Assembly (NCBI RefSeq): GCF_001693515.2
Contig: NZ_CP042968.1
Location: 3,224,001 to 3,288,000 of the forward strand
DNA length: 64,000 nucleotides
Reading direction: 5' to 3'
From: Bradyrhizobium paxllaeri
Lineage (GTDB): Bacteria; Pseudomonadota; Alphaproteobacteria; Rhizobiales; Xanthobacteraceae
Positions within the stretch are counted from its first letter, which is position 1; every line of letters starts with the position of its first letter. The position numbers and the translations under genes were made by a program. The notes beneath the pieces are model-generated. The model made no database searches. It was not told where the DNA came from and saw only the letters and a program-made list of their open reading frames with translations. Positions 8,303 through 19,927 of this stretch are shown one piece after another.

Positions 8303-8542
8303 GTGAAGGCACGCGTTACCGTTACGTTGAAATCCGGCATTCTTGATCCGCAGGGCAAGGCCATCGAGGGCGCGCTGAAATCGCTCGGCGTCGATGGCGT
8401 CGCCAGCGTCCGTCAGGGCAAGGTGTTCGACATCGAATTGGCGGGCGCCGACAAGGCCAAGGCCGAGGCGGTATTGAAGGATGCCGCGGACAAGCTGTTG
8501 GCGAACACCGTGATCGAGAATTATCGGGTCGAACTGCTCTAG
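8303..8542 (+). CDS. purS: FGAM synthase subunit PurS
   Basis: A 79-residue PurS with a GTG start, 14 bases after purC. The pattern [23 protein letters not shown] and [13 protein letters not shown] is diagnostic. It bridges PurL and PurQ in the three-part FGAM synthase that converts FGAR and glutamine to FGAM. Its partner purQ begins ten bases after it, and purL is 3.9 kb further on. Confidence 0.94.
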   Translation: MKARVTVTLKSGILDPQGKAIEGALKSLGVDGVASVRQGKVFDIELAGADKAKAEAVLKDAADKLLANTVIENYRVELL

Positions 8543-8552
8543 GCGCGCATTC

Positions 8553-9254
8553 ATGAAATCAGCCGTTCTCGTCTTTCCCGGAATCAACCGCGAGCGCGAC
8601 ATGGCGCGCGCCCTCAAGCTCGCTTCGGGTAACGAAGCCGCGATGGTCTGGCATGCGGAGACCGAGCTGCCCAAGGGCACCGATCTCGTGGTGGTGCCCG
8701 GCGGATTCTCCTATGGCGATTACCTGCGCTGCGGCGCCATTGCGGCGCGGGCGCCTGTCATGGACGCCGTTCGTAAACATGCGGCCGATGGCGGGCTGGT
8801 GCTCGGCGTCTGCAACGGTTTTCAGATCCTCTGCGAAGCGGGGCTGTTGCCGGGCGTGCTCATGCGCAATGCGCGGCTGAAGTTCATCTGCAAGGACGTT
8901 CACCTGCGGGTCGAACGGTCAGACTCGCCGTTCACGCGCGGCTACAATGCCGGCCAGGTCATCCGCGTGCCGGTCGCCCATGGCGAGGGCAATTACGAGG
9001 CCGACGAGGAGACGGTGAAGCGGCTCGAGGGCGAGGGGCGGGTGCTCTATCGCTACTGCTCCCCTGAAGGCATCGTCGACGAGGAGTCCAACATCAACGG
9101 TGCGGCGGAATCGATCGCCGGCATCGTCAACGAGCGCGGCAATGTGCTCGGCATGATGCCGCATCCTGAAAACCACGTCGAAGACATCATGGGCTGCACC
9201 GACGGCCGCGGCCTGTTCGCAGGGCTGGCCGCGCATCTGGAAAAAGCCGCGTGA
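8553..9254 (+). CDS. purQ: FGAM synthase glutaminase subunit PurQ
   Basis: A 233-residue class I glutamine amidotransferase that delivers ammonia to PurL. The nucleophile is Cys87 in [11 protein letters not shown], and the catalytic His/Glu pair is in MMPHPENH (about H204, E206). The N-terminus [16 protein letters not shown] is typical. Its last four bases (GTGA) overlap the start of the following receptor gene. Confidence 0.95.
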   Translation: MKSAVLVFPGINRERDMARALKLASGNEAAMVWHAETELPKGTDLVVVPGGFSYGDYLRCGAIAARAPVMDAVRKHAADGGLVLGVCNGFQILCEAGLLPGVLMRNARLKFICKDVHLRVERSDSPFTRGYNAGQVIRVPVAHGEGNYEADEETVKRLEGEGRVLYRYCSPEGIVDEESNINGAAESIAGIVNERGNVLGMMPHPENHVEDIMGCTDGRGLFAGLAAHLEKAA

Positions 9255-10216
9255 GGTTGTTCGCGGTGCGCCTGTCAGCCGTCGTTGCGGCGCTGCTATT
9301 CGCCGTGCCGGCCCATGCGCAGGACTATCCGAAACGTCCCGTCAGCATGATCGTGCCATTTGCGGCCGGCGGCACCTCCGACGTGATCGCGCGCGTGGTG
9401 GCCGAGGAGATGAGCAAGTCGCTCGGGCAGCCGATCGTGATCGAGAACGTCGCAGGCGCCGGCGGCTCGACCGCGCTGGCGCGCGCCGCACGGGCGGACG
9501 CCGATGGCTACACCATCGCGATCGGCAATGCCGGCACCAGCGCCGCGACCTACACGATCTATCCGAAACTGCCGTTCACGCCGGAATCATTCGTGCCGAT
9601 CGCGGTCGTGGCGAAAACCTTCGGCATCATCGCCATACGCAAGGATTTCCCGGCGAAGAACCTGCAGGATTTCATCGTTTATGCGAAGAAGAATCCCGGC
9701 AAGGTCAATCTCGGCCATGCCGGCGTCGGCTCCTCGAATTTCCTGATTTGCAAGAGCTTTGCGCAGGCCGCCGGCATCGAGGTCCAGCTTGTCGGCTATC
9801 GCGGTGCGGCACCGGCGCTGACGGACGCAATCGGCGGCCAGATCGACGGCGTCTGCGATTCCGCAGCCTCGGTGTCGCAGGCGATCGACGACAAACTCGT
9901 CAGAGGCCTCGTGGTCGGATCGACGGTGCGGCTTGCGACCTTGCCCGATCTGCCGACGTCAGCGGAAGCCGGACTTCCCGATTTCGAAGCGCAGGGCTGG
10001 AACGGCCTGTTCGCGCCGAAGGGCACGCCGCCTGCGGTGATCGCGAAATTGAATGCCGCGGCGAAGGCCGCCGTCGAGAGCGAGGCGGTGAAGAAGCGTT
10101 TTCACGATCTCTCCACCGTCGCCCCCGATGCCAATGAGCATGCGAGCAACGTGCTCGGGCAGTTGGTGACGCGTGACGTCGACAAATACAGGAAGCTGCT
10201 GGCCGAGAAGAAGTAG
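9251..10216 (+). CDS. Bug/TctC-family periplasmic substrate-binding protein
   Basis: A 321-residue receptor with a Sec signal peptide (residues 1-24, ending PAHAQ) and the family opening [20 protein letters not shown], then [15 protein letters not shown]. These proteins bind small carboxylates for tripartite tricarboxylate transporters or act as orphan sensors. It starts with GTG, overlapping the purQ stop by four bases, so it is probably translated with the purine operon. No tctA/tctB partner is in the window; the ligand is unknown. Confidence 0.9.
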   Translation: MRLFAVRLSAVVAALLFAVPAHAQDYPKRPVSMIVPFAAGGTSDVIARVVAEEMSKSLGQPIVIENVAGAGGSTALARAARADADGYTIAIGNAGTSAATYTIYPKLPFTPESFVPIAVVAKTFGIIAIRKDFPAKNLQDFIVYAKKNPGKVNLGHAGVGSSNFLICKSFAQAAGIEVQLVGYRGAAPALTDAIGGQIDGVCDSAASVSQAIDDKLVRGLVVGSTVRLATLPDLPTSAEAGLPDFEAQGWNGLFAPKGTPPAVIAKLNAAAKAAVESEAVKKRFHDLSTVAPDANEHASNVLGQLVTRDVDKYRKLLAEKK

Positions 10217-10237
10217 CACTCGACAACAGTTGAAATG

Positions 10238-10266
10238 AAAAGCCCCGCTTGAAGCGGGGCTTTTTG
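10238..10266 (+). terminator. rho-independent terminator after the purCSQ operon
   Basis: AGCCCCGCTT and AAGCGGGGCT pair perfectly around a single G (10241-10261) and are followed by a T run (10261-10265). It ends transcription from the pur/Bug operon. Confidence 0.85.
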
Positions 10267-10277
10267 TTGTCTGCCTG

Positions 10278-10604
10278 TTATCTACCGGTCGGCGAGCCGG
10301 GGCCTGTCGGCGCGATTGTCGAACCGCTGGGCGAGGGGTTAATGAGCGTGTTCCCCGACGGGTTCAGCCCGCTGTTCCGCCCAGCAGCCGCACTTCCGGC
10401 GTCGTTGCTCATACCGGCGCTCGGGTTAGTACCCGTCGTGCTGCCGGTGGTCGTTCCGCTGGTGGACGGCCCGGTCGCGGTGCCGCTGGTCGCCGTGCCA
10501 CCCGTGCCCGAACTTCCGCTCGCGGAGCCGCTGCCGGACTGCGCGAGTGCGACAGTGCTCGTGAATGCCAGCGCGGTCGCAAATCCCAATGTCGCGAGTT
10601 TCAT
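10278..10604 (-). CDS. small secreted Ser/Gly/Thr-rich protein
   Basis: A 108-residue protein of unknown function. It has a Sec signal peptide (MKLATLGFATALAFTSTVALAQ), then a low-complexity stretch of Ser, Gly and Thr (SGSGSASGSSGTGG, TTTGSTTGTNP) and a Pro/Gly-rich tail. AAAGGAG lies seven bases upstream of the ATG at 10604, which decides the start over an upstream in-frame ATG. Similar low-complexity exported proteins are common in Bradyrhizobium. I would not assign a role. Confidence 0.65.
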   Translation of the reverse strand: MKLATLGFATALAFTSTVALAQSGSGSASGSSGTGGTATSGTATGPSTSGTTTGSTTGTNPSAGMSNDAGSAAAGRNSGLNPSGNTLINPSPSGSTIAPTGPGSPTGR

Positions 10605-10828
10605 GATTGCTCCTTTTTTGCTGCGTTGGGGGCAAACGAGGTCCGCCAGCACCGCGTTCCTGCCGATCACAGATCGTTGCTGTTCCGTTCAAAGTGGCTG
10701 CAGGGCCACACGTGTGGAATCAAAACGATATGTTCGTGTCCACTCACAACTGAAGATTGTTCGATTGAACTTGCCGCGCTATCAAGGCCACTAAGAACCG
10801 TCCCCGGTTTGACTGGAAATGCCCCCAC

Positions 10829-11566
10829 ATGCCCGTTGCCATCGTTGTTTTGCTGCTCGACATCACCCTGATCTGGCACGCATCGAAGACCGGGCGCCTG
10901 CAGCCCTGGGCTTTCATCATCCTGATGATCCCGCTGGTCGGCGCGCTCGCCTATATCGTCGTCGAACTGATCCCGGAATGGTTCGGCAGCCCCGGCGCGC
11001 AACAGGCGCGCAAGCGGATGGCCGACAGGCTCGATCCGGAGAAGCGCTATCGCGAGCTGTGCGACCGGCTCGCCGGCAGCGACACCATTGCGAACCGCGA
11101 GGTGCTTGCAGCCGAATGTCTGAAGGTCGGGCGGTTCGACGAAGCCGAGCGGCACTACGATCACGTCCTCACGCTGCCGATGGGCAAAGAGCCGGTCTAC
11201 GCGCTGGGCAAGGCGCAGGCGCAATTCGGCCTCAACCGTCCGGCGGATGTGCTCGCGACACTGGATGATCTGAAACAGCACTGGCCCGATTTTGAATCGG
11301 CCGAGGGGCATCTGCTCTATGCCCGCGCGCTGGCCGAGGTCGGACGCATCGACGAGGCGCTCGACGAATACCATGCGCTATCAGCCTATTTCCCGGGCGC
11401 CGAGGCCAAGGTGCGCTACGGCATGCTGCTGAGCATGGCGGGGCGTACCGCCGAGGCCAGGATCGTGTTCAACGAATTGCTGCTCTCGATGCGGCGCGCG
11501 CCGAAATATCTGCGCGATGCGCAGGCGGAGTGGCTTTCGATCGCCGAAAAGCAATTGTCGGCCTGA
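10829..11566 (+). CDS. membrane-anchored TPR protein
   Basis: A 245-residue protein with two N-terminal membrane helices (about residues 2-18 and 27-47; the pattern PWAFIILMIPLVGALAYIVVE resembles the phospholipase D N-terminal/PLDc_N module). A soluble domain of tetratricopeptide-like helices follows (about 85-240; e.g. CLKVGRFDEAERHYDHVL, ARALAEVGRIDEALDEYHAL). Such proteins act as assembly or scaffolding factors. The specific role is unknown. Confidence 0.8.
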   Translation: MPVAIVVLLLDITLIWHASKTGRLQPWAFIILMIPLVGALAYIVVELIPEWFGSPGAQQARKRMADRLDPEKRYRELCDRLAGSDTIANREVLAAECLKVGRFDEAERHYDHVLTLPMGKEPVYALGKAQAQFGLNRPADVLATLDDLKQHWPDFESAEGHLLYARALAEVGRIDEALDEYHALSAYFPGAEAKVRYGMLLSMAGRTAEARIVFNELLLSMRRAPKYLRDAQAEWLSIAEKQLSA

Positions 11567-11581
11567 TCCCGCCGACGGGCT

Positions 11582-12523
11582 TCATCCGTCCTTCTTCCCG
11601 CGGAGGCGATCGATCCATTTGCGATAATGGCCGCGTGGAATGGTCATCGCGGCGACGCCGGCCATCACGAGCACGAGGCCGAGCGCGAGATTGGCTGGCA
11701 CGGATTCGCCGAGCAGCAGCACCGACAGGCCGACGCCGATCGGAATCCGCAAATAGCCCTGCGCGTTGGTGGTCAGCGTGCCGAGCCGCGTCAGGCACAT
11801 GTAGAACAGCATCAGCCCGAAGGCGCTGGAAACGATCCCCATCGCTGTTGTCGCGACCAGCGCCTCGGTCGTCGGCCGCAAGGTCCAGGGATGGTCGATG
11901 ATGAGCGCGAACGGCAACAGCACCGTGCCGCCGAACAGGAGCGAGCCCGCGGCCACGACCATGGGGTCGTAGTCGGTCAGCCGCAAGCCGAAGATCGTGG
12001 CGCATGCAAACGAGATGGTGGCGATCAGGATGACGATTTCGGCCAGGATATTGGCATCGAGCGTGGCGAGCGCGTCGAGGCCGATGATCATGGCCGTGCC
12101 GGCCAGCCCCAGAATGGCGCCGATCAGCTTCAGCAGCGTCGCCGGCTCATGCCGCGTGATGCCCCAGGTGATGAGAAACGCGAAGATCGGCGTCGTCGAG
12201 GCCAGCACGACGGTATTCGATGCCGGCACGTATTGCTGCGCCCAGGTGATCAGCAGAAACGGCAGCGTCGAATTGATGGTCTGTTGCTGCGCGAACAGCT
12301 TCCAGGCCTTGGCGTCCACGGGCATCCGCACGCCGCGCACGCGCAGAACCGCGAACAGAAAGGCCGCCGCGATCAGGGAGCGCGCCGAGATGAAGGTGAT
12401 CGGCGGGATCGAGCCGAGGCCGATCTTGGTCAGCGGATAGGTCGAGCTCCAGCAGCACGCCAGCGCGAGCAGCAACGCATAGTCGCGCCAGCCGCGACGG
12501 GGCTGTGACGCTTCAGGTGGCAA
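11582..12523 (-). CDS. EamA/DMT-family transporter
   Basis: A 313-residue inner-membrane protein with ten predicted helices in two EamA repeats (first ALACCWSSTYPLTKIGL, second ALVATTAMGIVSSAFGLMLFY). These are drug/metabolite exporters or amino-acid efflux proteins; the substrate cannot be told. The gene overlaps the upstream thioesterase gene by 11 bp and is probably cotranscribed with it. The C-terminal tail is basic (HYRKWIDRLRGKKDG). Confidence 0.9.
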   Translation of the reverse strand: MPPEASQPRRGWRDYALLLALACCWSSTYPLTKIGLGSIPPITFISARSLIAAAFLFAVLRVRGVRMPVDAKAWKLFAQQQTINSTLPFLLITWAQQYVPASNTVVLASTTPIFAFLITWGITRHEPATLLKLIGAILGLAGTAMIIGLDALATLDANILAEIVILIATISFACATIFGLRLTDYDPMVVAAGSLLFGGTVLLPFALIIDHPWTLRPTTEALVATTAMGIVSSAFGLMLFYMCLTRLGTLTTNAQGYLRIPIGVGLSVLLLGESVPANLALGLVLVMAGVAAMTIPRGHYRKWIDRLRGKKDG

Positions 12524-12995
12524 CGGCGTCTGTCGGCTTCTTCCATTTCACCCGCTTGATCGTGCCGGAAAAGGTCAGCAGCGACCGCTCGCCCGACGTC
12601 AGCATGCCCCGCACGAAGATCAGCGAGCCGCCGGCGCGCGTGACCTCGCCGGTACATTCGACCAGCTCGCCCTCGCGGGCGGCGTCGAGGAACTCTGAGG
12701 AAAACGACACCGTAACCCCGGGGCTCTGCAGTACGGCGCCGGCGAGCGCGAACAGGCAGTAGTCGGCAAAGGTCATGAAGCAGCCGCCATGGACGTTGCC
12801 GCCGCCATTGAGGTGTTTTTTCGCGACCCGGAACGCACAGGTGATGCGGCCGTTCTCGTCCATCCGATGGTAGAACGGGCCGGCATGGGTCTCGAAATGG
12901 TCGCGTTTCCAGGTCCGCCAGCCCTTGAATTCGCCCTCGGTTTCGACATGGAGATCGGGGCGGACGTCGAATGCGGTGTTGGCGAGCTGGTTCAC
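12513..12995 (-). CDS. PaaI-type hotdog thioesterase
   Basis: A 160-residue hotdog-fold acyl-CoA thioesterase. The family signature GGNVHGGCFMTFADYCLF carries the HGG active-site loop, and VSFSSEFLDAAREGELVE is the central strand. It hydrolyses acyl-CoA thioesters in the cytoplasm; the acyl group is unknown. It is the first gene of a two-gene unit with the EamA exporter. Confidence 0.88.
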   Translation of the reverse strand: MNQLANTAFDVRPDLHVETEGEFKGWRTWKRDHFETHAGPFYHRMDENGRITCAFRVAKKHLNGGGNVHGGCFMTFADYCLFALAGAVLQSPGVTVSFSSEFLDAAREGELVECTGEVTRAGGSLIFVRGMLTSGERSLLTFSGTIKRVKWKKPTDAVAT

Positions 12996-13156
12996 GAAAT
13001 CTGGCCTTCAATTGTCGGTTTGGGTCCTTAAATCCGATCCATCCCCGCAGTGCAAACGCCGATCCTGCAGGGTACCCTGCGCAAAGCTCTGGACAGGGCA
13101 AAAATGCCCCCTAAAAGGCCTTTTCGCACCCCCTTGATCTTCCTAATAAGAGACCC

Positions 13157-15364
<2,208 letters not shown>

Positions 15365-15379
15365 CGACGCCGCAACTTC

Positions 15380-15450
15380 GTAGCCCGCATGAGCGCAGCG
15401 ACATGCGGGGCCAGCGTCGTCCCGCATATCGCTGCGCTCATGCGGGCTAC
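15380..15450. repeat. palindromic repeat, family 3 (bidirectional hairpin)
   Basis: Perfect 22-base inverted arms, GTAGCCCGCATGAGCGCAGC... at 15380 and ...GCTGCGCTCATGCGGGCTAC ending at 15450, enclose 27 bases. It lies between convergent purL and the acyltransferase gene and may end transcription from both sides. Confidence 0.85.
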
Positions 15451-15454
15451 AGGG

Positions 15455-16645
15455 CTACAGCACCTTCGTCGCCCCCGGAATCTGCCGCAACGCGCGCGTT
15501 AGTGCCCAGCTGAACGCGACCGTCAGCACGAATCCGACCGTCGCCTTCACGATCGCCGGCAGGTCGTAGTCGAACAGCCAGTACTGCAGCCACAGCGCGA
15601 TCGGGTAGTGCACCAGGAACATGCCGTAGGCGTCCGCCTGCATCGGATCGAGCAGCTTGGCCGAGCCTGATTGCCTGAATCGCTGGAAAAAGGCCAGGAT
15701 CAGAAACATGATCGCCACGCTGAAAACGGTGAAGCAGATGGCATAGAGCGCTTCATACCAGTCCGGCAACGGCGACGGGTTGCCCAGTATTTCGCGCTTG
15801 ATGAAGATCAGAACCCACAGCAAGCAATACGGAACGATCGCCAGCACCATCCAGTCCCAGCTGACCTTCGCCATCCGGCCGTCTGCAGCGAGCAGCCCGC
15901 GATCCATTTGCGCAACGCCGATGCCGGCGCCGAAAAAGAAGTAGCTCGCATAGAGCATGATGCGCCCATGCTGCACCGAGAACGGTCCGAACTCGAACCA
16001 GCTGCTATGTCCGTAGTGAACCAGCCCGGGCACGTAGAACGCAGCGGTGACGGCAAGCATGACCGCGAAGAACACCGCGGGCCGGCGACGGCCGTGCAGC
16101 GAGAGGCGATTGATCGGATCGAGCAGATGGGGCCACAGCCGGTACAGCAGGCAGGCCACCAGGTCGAAGGCGAACAAGACCCAGAGGAACCAGATAGGCC
16201 CGCTCGGCCACGGGCCCTTCGTGATCATATTCCAATAATATTCCGAAAAGCCGATCTCGGGATGATGCCGCAGCGAGATGGCGTAATAAGCGAGCGGAAT
16301 GACCGTGAAGGCGCAGATTACGAAGGGTAGGGCAAGCCGAAGCAGGCGATCCTGCAAATAGTTCAGCGGTCCCTTCCGGGCGATGCCCGACCAGGCGAAC
16401 AGTCCCGACAGGAAGAAGAACATCGCCATGAAGAAACTGTCAGTAGCGAGCACGATCATGTCGAAGCCGAAGAAGTACTTCGGGTCGGTATGGCCGAAAT
16501 AGGTATAGGGAATCACGGCGTGGTGGAGCAGCACCACCAGCGTCAGGAAGGTCCGGGCACGATCAAGCGAAAGGTTGCGCGATTTGGCCTTGGGCACGGC
16601 GCCAACGTCGGCGCTTACCGAACTGGAAATCGTCGTCATGGGCAC
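15455..16645 (-). CDS. acyltransferase-3 family membrane protein
   Basis: A 396-residue inner-membrane acyltransferase (OafA/NodX/OpgC superfamily) with about ten helices. The N-terminal LSLDRARTFLTLVVLLHHAVIPY contains the conserved Arg and the His-His-Ala active-site region, and FFLSGLFAW is typical. Such enzymes transfer acetyl or succinyl groups to cell-surface glycans. No glycan genes adjoin it, so the acceptor is unknown. The start may be at 16645 or two codons later. Confidence 0.88.
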   Translation of the reverse strand: MPMTTISSSVSADVGAVPKAKSRNLSLDRARTFLTLVVLLHHAVIPYTYFGHTDPKYFFGFDMIVLATDSFFMAMFFFLSGLFAWSGIARKGPLNYLQDRLLRLALPFVICAFTVIPLAYYAISLRHHPEIGFSEYYWNMITKGPWPSGPIWFLWVLFAFDLVACLLYRLWPHLLDPINRLSLHGRRRPAVFFAVMLAVTAAFYVPGLVHYGHSSWFEFGPFSVQHGRIMLYASYFFFGAGIGVAQMDRGLLAADGRMAKVSWDWMVLAIVPYCLLWVLIFIKREILGNPSPLPDWYEALYAICFTVFSVAIMFLILAFFQRFRQSGSAKLLDPMQADAYGMFLVHYPIALWLQYWLFDYDLPAIVKATVGFVLTVAFSWALTRALRQIPGATKVL

Positions 16646-16831
16646 GCGCCCCCGTGCAGGTTGTTTGCGTCAAATCTTGCTCCCGGGAACCCGATTCAGC
16701 AAGGCCGATAGGGCGCGGCAAAATCCCGTCGCCCGGCGGCTGAGTTCGCGCGGGAACCAGCCGCGTAACTCGCCGTTAGCGTCCGTGAATTCGTCGGCCG
16801 CCGCTATTGGCCTAAGGTCCCGGAGCAGGCA

Positions 16832-17005
16832 ATGACAATCCTCAAATGGGCGCTGATCTTCTTACTGGTGTCGATCGTCGCCGGTCTGCTCGGCTTCACC
16901 GGCATATCGGCGGCTTCCGCCGATATCGCCCGCTTCCTGTTCTATGTCTTCGTCGCGATCTTCCTGGTGCTCCTGATCCTCGGGCTTACGATATTCAGGG
17001 CGTAG
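16832..17005 (+). CDS. DUF1328 (YtjA-type) small membrane protein
   Basis: A 57-residue protein, [20 protein letters not shown] with two hydrophobic helices and the family pattern [20 protein letters not shown]. This is the UPF0391/DUF1328 family. The function is unknown; in several bacteria it responds to stress. Confidence 0.85.
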   Translation: MTILKWALIFLLVSIVAGLLGFTGISAASADIARFLFYVFVAIFLVLLILGLTIFRA

Positions 17006-17017
17006 CTACGCATGCCG

Positions 17018-17056
17018 GTCATTCCGGTTTCGATGCTTTCGCATGCGCGGAATGAC
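17018..17056. repeat. short palindromic element related to family 2
   Basis: GTCATTCCGG...CGGAATGAC arms surround a CGATGCTTTCGCATGCG hairpin. It is a shortened relative of the copies at 4867, 6791 and 33629. Confidence 0.65.
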
Positions 17057-17068
17057 GCCGTCTCTGCC

Positions 17069-17428
17069 TTACGCCACTTCCTCGATCGTCACCTTGTCGG
17101 GGTAGAACGCCAGATGGCCCGCGATTTCGGCCATGGCCGGGAAGGGCGTCTCATAGGTCCAGATCGAATTTTCGATGCTCTTGCCGTTGGCATTGATGCT
17201 GAAATAGTTCGCATCCCCCTTGTAGGGACAGTGCGTGGTTCGCTCGGTGCGGGCGAGTAGAGCCATATTGGCGTCCTCGCGCGGCACATATTGCACTGCC
17301 GGATAACTGGCTTCCCTGAGCGTCAGCGCATGGGTGGTGTCGGCGATCACCACGCCGCCCGCCGAGACCCGGATGCGCTTGGGGTTTGCCGTTATCGTGA
17401 TCGGATGGTCGGGACCGGGCAATTTCAT
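17069..17428 (-). CDS. DUF427 family protein
   Basis: A 119-residue DUF427 protein. The family pattern is clear: RIRVSAGGVVIADTTHALTLRE, PREDANMALLARTERTTHCPYKGDANYFS and WTYETPFPAM. It is a small beta-rich single-domain fold of unknown biochemical role, here not in an obvious operon. Confidence 0.9.
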   Translation of the reverse strand: MKLPGPDHPITITANPKRIRVSAGGVVIADTTHALTLREASYPAVQYVPREDANMALLARTERTTHCPYKGDANYFSINANGKSIENSIWTYETPFPAMAEIAGHLAFYPDKVTIEEVA

Positions 17429-17613
17429 GATTTTGAGCCTCTTTTTAGGTCAGCGCGAAATGATCGGGCGCGACCGGATCTCGCGGTGTCAAACGCTTCG
17501 GCCCGGAATATAGTGGCGCCAGGCGTGACCTAGAAGAGCGTACGCGCTAGGTTTGGCCGTCACGGTCGCGCGAGCCGGGCCGTGATTCGAAACACCTGAC
17601 GGAGACATGCTGG

Positions 17614-17868
17614 ATGCCGATGGACGCCCACGATATCGAATCGATGATCAAGGCAGCTATCCCCGATGCCGAGGTGACGATCCGCGATCTCGCAGGCGAT
17701 GGCGACCACTACGCCGCGACCGTGATCTCGGAATCCTTCCGCGGCAAGTCGCGCGTGCAGCAGCATCAGATCGTGTATCAGTCGCTCAAGGGCCAGATGG
17801 GCGGCGTGCTGCACGCGCTGGCGCTGCAGACCGGGGTACCTGGCGGACCCGGAGTGCCGGAGGGCTAG
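17614..17868 (+). CDS. bolA: BolA-family protein
   Basis: An 84-residue BolA/IbaG-type protein: MDAHDIESMIKAAIPDAEVTIRD, then YAATVISESFRGKSRVQQHQIVYQSL with the class II beta-hairpin and helix. BolA proteins pair with monothiol glutaredoxins to bind or transfer [2Fe-2S] clusters. The usual alphaproteobacterial partner grxD lies 4.6 kb downstream rather than directly next to it. Confidence 0.92.
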   Translation: MPMDAHDIESMIKAAIPDAEVTIRDLAGDGDHYAATVISESFRGKSRVQQHQIVYQSLKGQMGGVLHALALQTGVPGGPGVPEG

Positions 17869-17895
17869 TCCCCGACCAGCCAAGCGGGGGCACCC

Positions 17896-19074
17896 ATGAC
17901 GAACGATCCGCACGGCGCGATGTTTCGCGTGATCGTGCCGCACCAGCACAGCCGCGTCACCTATGCGGAACTGTTCTTCGATCTCGTCTTCGTCTTTGCC
18001 GTCACCCAGATCTCGCACACGCTGCTCGCGCATTTCACCGTTCTCGGTGCGCTGCAGGTCACGGTGCTTTTCCTGGCGGTGTGGTGGGTCTGGGTTTTTA
18101 CCTCCTGGATTACCAACTGGCTCAATCCCGAGAAGACGCCGGTCCGGCTCCTGCTGTTTGCGATGATGCTGGGCGGGCTGGTGCTGTCGACGTCGATCCC
18201 GAAGGCGTTTGACGAGCGCGGCCTGTGGTTCGCCATCGCCTACGCGACGATGCAGGTCGGCAAGACGATATTTCTGTGGCTGTCGACGCCGGTCTCGCGC
18301 CCGCGCGTCAGGATGAATGCCATCCGGATCGCCGCCTGGCTCTCGACGTCAGCCATCTTCTGGATCGCCGGCGGGCTGGCCGAAGGTCAGTCGCGGCTGG
18401 CGCTATGGGCCGTTGCGCTCGTCATCGAATATATTTCGCCGGCGGTGCGGTTCTGGATCCCGCGCTATGGCGCGTCATCGGTCGCGGACTGGATGATCGA
18501 AGGCGGCCACATGGCCGAGCGTTGCGCGCTGTTCATCATCATCGCGCTCGGCGAATCCATTGTTGTCACCGGCGCGACTTTCGCTGAACTCACCTGGACG
18601 AGCGAAAACGTCCTGGCATTCGTCTCGGCCCTCGTCGGCAGCATCGCGATGTGGTGGATCTATTTCCATATCGGGGCCGAGGCCGGCTCCGAGGAGATTT
18701 CAAGATCGCGCGAGCCGGGCAGGCTGGCGCGGCTCGCCTATACCTATCTGCACATGCCGATCGTGGCGGGCATTATCGTTACGGCGGTGGCGGACGAACT
18801 GGTGCTGAAGCACCCTGGCGGTCATTCCGATCTCAAGACGGTGACGAGCGCGATCGGCGGTCCCTTGCTGTTTCTGTTCGGGACCGTCCTGTTCAAGCAC
18901 AGCTTTCGTCGCTTTGTTCAGCTCTCGCACGGCGCCGGCATCATCGCGCTTTGCGTGCTCGCATGGTTTGCCAGCGACCTTTCGCCGCTGATCCTATCCA
19001 TCCTGACCACCGCAATCCTGATCGTCGTCGCAATGTGGGAAACGATGTCGCTGCGATCCCGCCAGGCAGAATAG
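17896..19074 (+). CDS. LtrA (low temperature requirement A) family membrane protein
   Basis: A 392-residue multi-helix membrane protein with the LtrA beginning VTYAELFFDLVFVFAVTQIS and the mid-motif ERCALFIIIALGESIVVTGATF. About 11 helices are seen. The family was named from Listeria cold growth; the molecular function is unclear. It begins 27 bases after bolA with GCGGGGG upstream, so it may be cotranscribed. Confidence 0.9.
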   Translation: MTNDPHGAMFRVIVPHQHSRVTYAELFFDLVFVFAVTQISHTLLAHFTVLGALQVTVLFLAVWWVWVFTSWITNWLNPEKTPVRLLLFAMMLGGLVLSTSIPKAFDERGLWFAIAYATMQVGKTIFLWLSTPVSRPRVRMNAIRIAAWLSTSAIFWIAGGLAEGQSRLALWAVALVIEYISPAVRFWIPRYGASSVADWMIEGGHMAERCALFIIIALGESIVVTGATFAELTWTSENVLAFVSALVGSIAMWWIYFHIGAEAGSEEISRSREPGRLARLAYTYLHMPIVAGIIVTAVADELVLKHPGGHSDLKTVTSAIGGPLLFLFGTVLFKHSFRRFVQLSHGAGIIALCVLAWFASDLSPLILSILTTAILIVVAMWETMSLRSRQAE

Positions 19075-19105
19075 CGCCTTCAATCCAGCCTAGTGAGCCT
19101 TGAAT

Positions 19106-19327
19106 TCAATCAAGCCTTGGCCGCCTGACCGGGATCAGTTGCGGCGAGTTATGCTGATCGACGACGTTCTTGAGCACGAGCGTTGAGAGCTGGACGACGA
19201 GCGCCCGAAGCCGTGCATTTTCCTCGATCAGCGCCACCCGCTCGGCGTCTGCTTCGTCGTCCCAGTCCGTATCATTGTGAACCGATCCGGCACTGTGGCT
19301 GCTGGACGCTGGATATGCATTGGCCAT
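19106..19327 (-). CDS. small hypothetical protein with a C-terminal helix
   Basis: A 73-residue protein: a Ser-rich start, an acidic patch (NDTDWDDEADAERV), then the amphipathic helix EENARLRALVVQLSTLVLKN and a basic tail. The helix resembles a class of small rhizobial proteins that share the ENARLRxLVVxLSxLVLxN pattern; the role is unknown. AGGGG lies eight bases before the ATG at 19327, which supports this start. Confidence 0.6.
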   Translation of the reverse strand: MANAYPASSSHSAGSVHNDTDWDDEADAERVALIEENARLRALVVQLSTLVLKNVVDQHNSPQLIPVRRPRLD

Positions 19328-19605
19328 GACTGACATCCCCTGACACGGACTCACCCCCGAGCCATGCTGCCTGAAAGATACGGCTGAGTCCGCGTCAAAA
19401 ATTGGACCTTTCGAAGGGGAAACGAGAGCGGAGATGGACCCTTTTGCGGGCGGGTCGATAAAGATGAACACTTGTTAAGAAGTTTGGTTATAGTGCGTTC
19501 GGCAAAGGTGTGGGGACGCGCGGCGGCGTATGCACCTTTCCATCTAACCTTGACCAGCGCGATCACTCAGTGCCCACGGGGGTACCGTGGTGGGAATACG
19601 CGCCT

Positions 19606-19905
19606 ATGAAACAGAGCGAAGCAAGAGTACAGATCATTCAAGAGTGGGACCGCTGGATACTGACGCAGGCGATCGAGCCGGACGGGCCGACTGGTAAAGA
19701 CTCGTTGAAGTTCTTTCACGAATTGCAGGACGCAACATCACCGCTACTGGATTTCCAGTCGCGCGGACAGGACAAGTGGCGCATCATTCATGCGTGGCTT
19801 TTGGGGGCAGATCGATTGCACGATGACTGGATATCCGTTGCACCCCGGATCACTCCGACACGCAGGTTCCGGCCGGAGCGCAAGCGATCGTTCTGCAAGA
19901 CGTGA
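19606..19905 (+). CDS. hypothetical protein
   Basis: A 99-residue protein of unknown function: EARVQIIQEWDRWILTQAI ... KFFHELQDATSPLLDFQSRGQDKW. No signal peptide or membrane segment. The basic C-terminus (PTRRFRPERKRSF) does not look like a folded end, so a late frameshift is possible. Base composition is lower in GC than its neighbours. Confidence 0.5.
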   Translation: MKQSEARVQIIQEWDRWILTQAIEPDGPTGKDSLKFFHELQDATSPLLDFQSRGQDKWRIIHAWLLGADRLHDDWISVAPRITPTRRFRPERKRSFCKT

Positions 19906-19927
19906 ACGGCAACGCCCTAGACCGACC

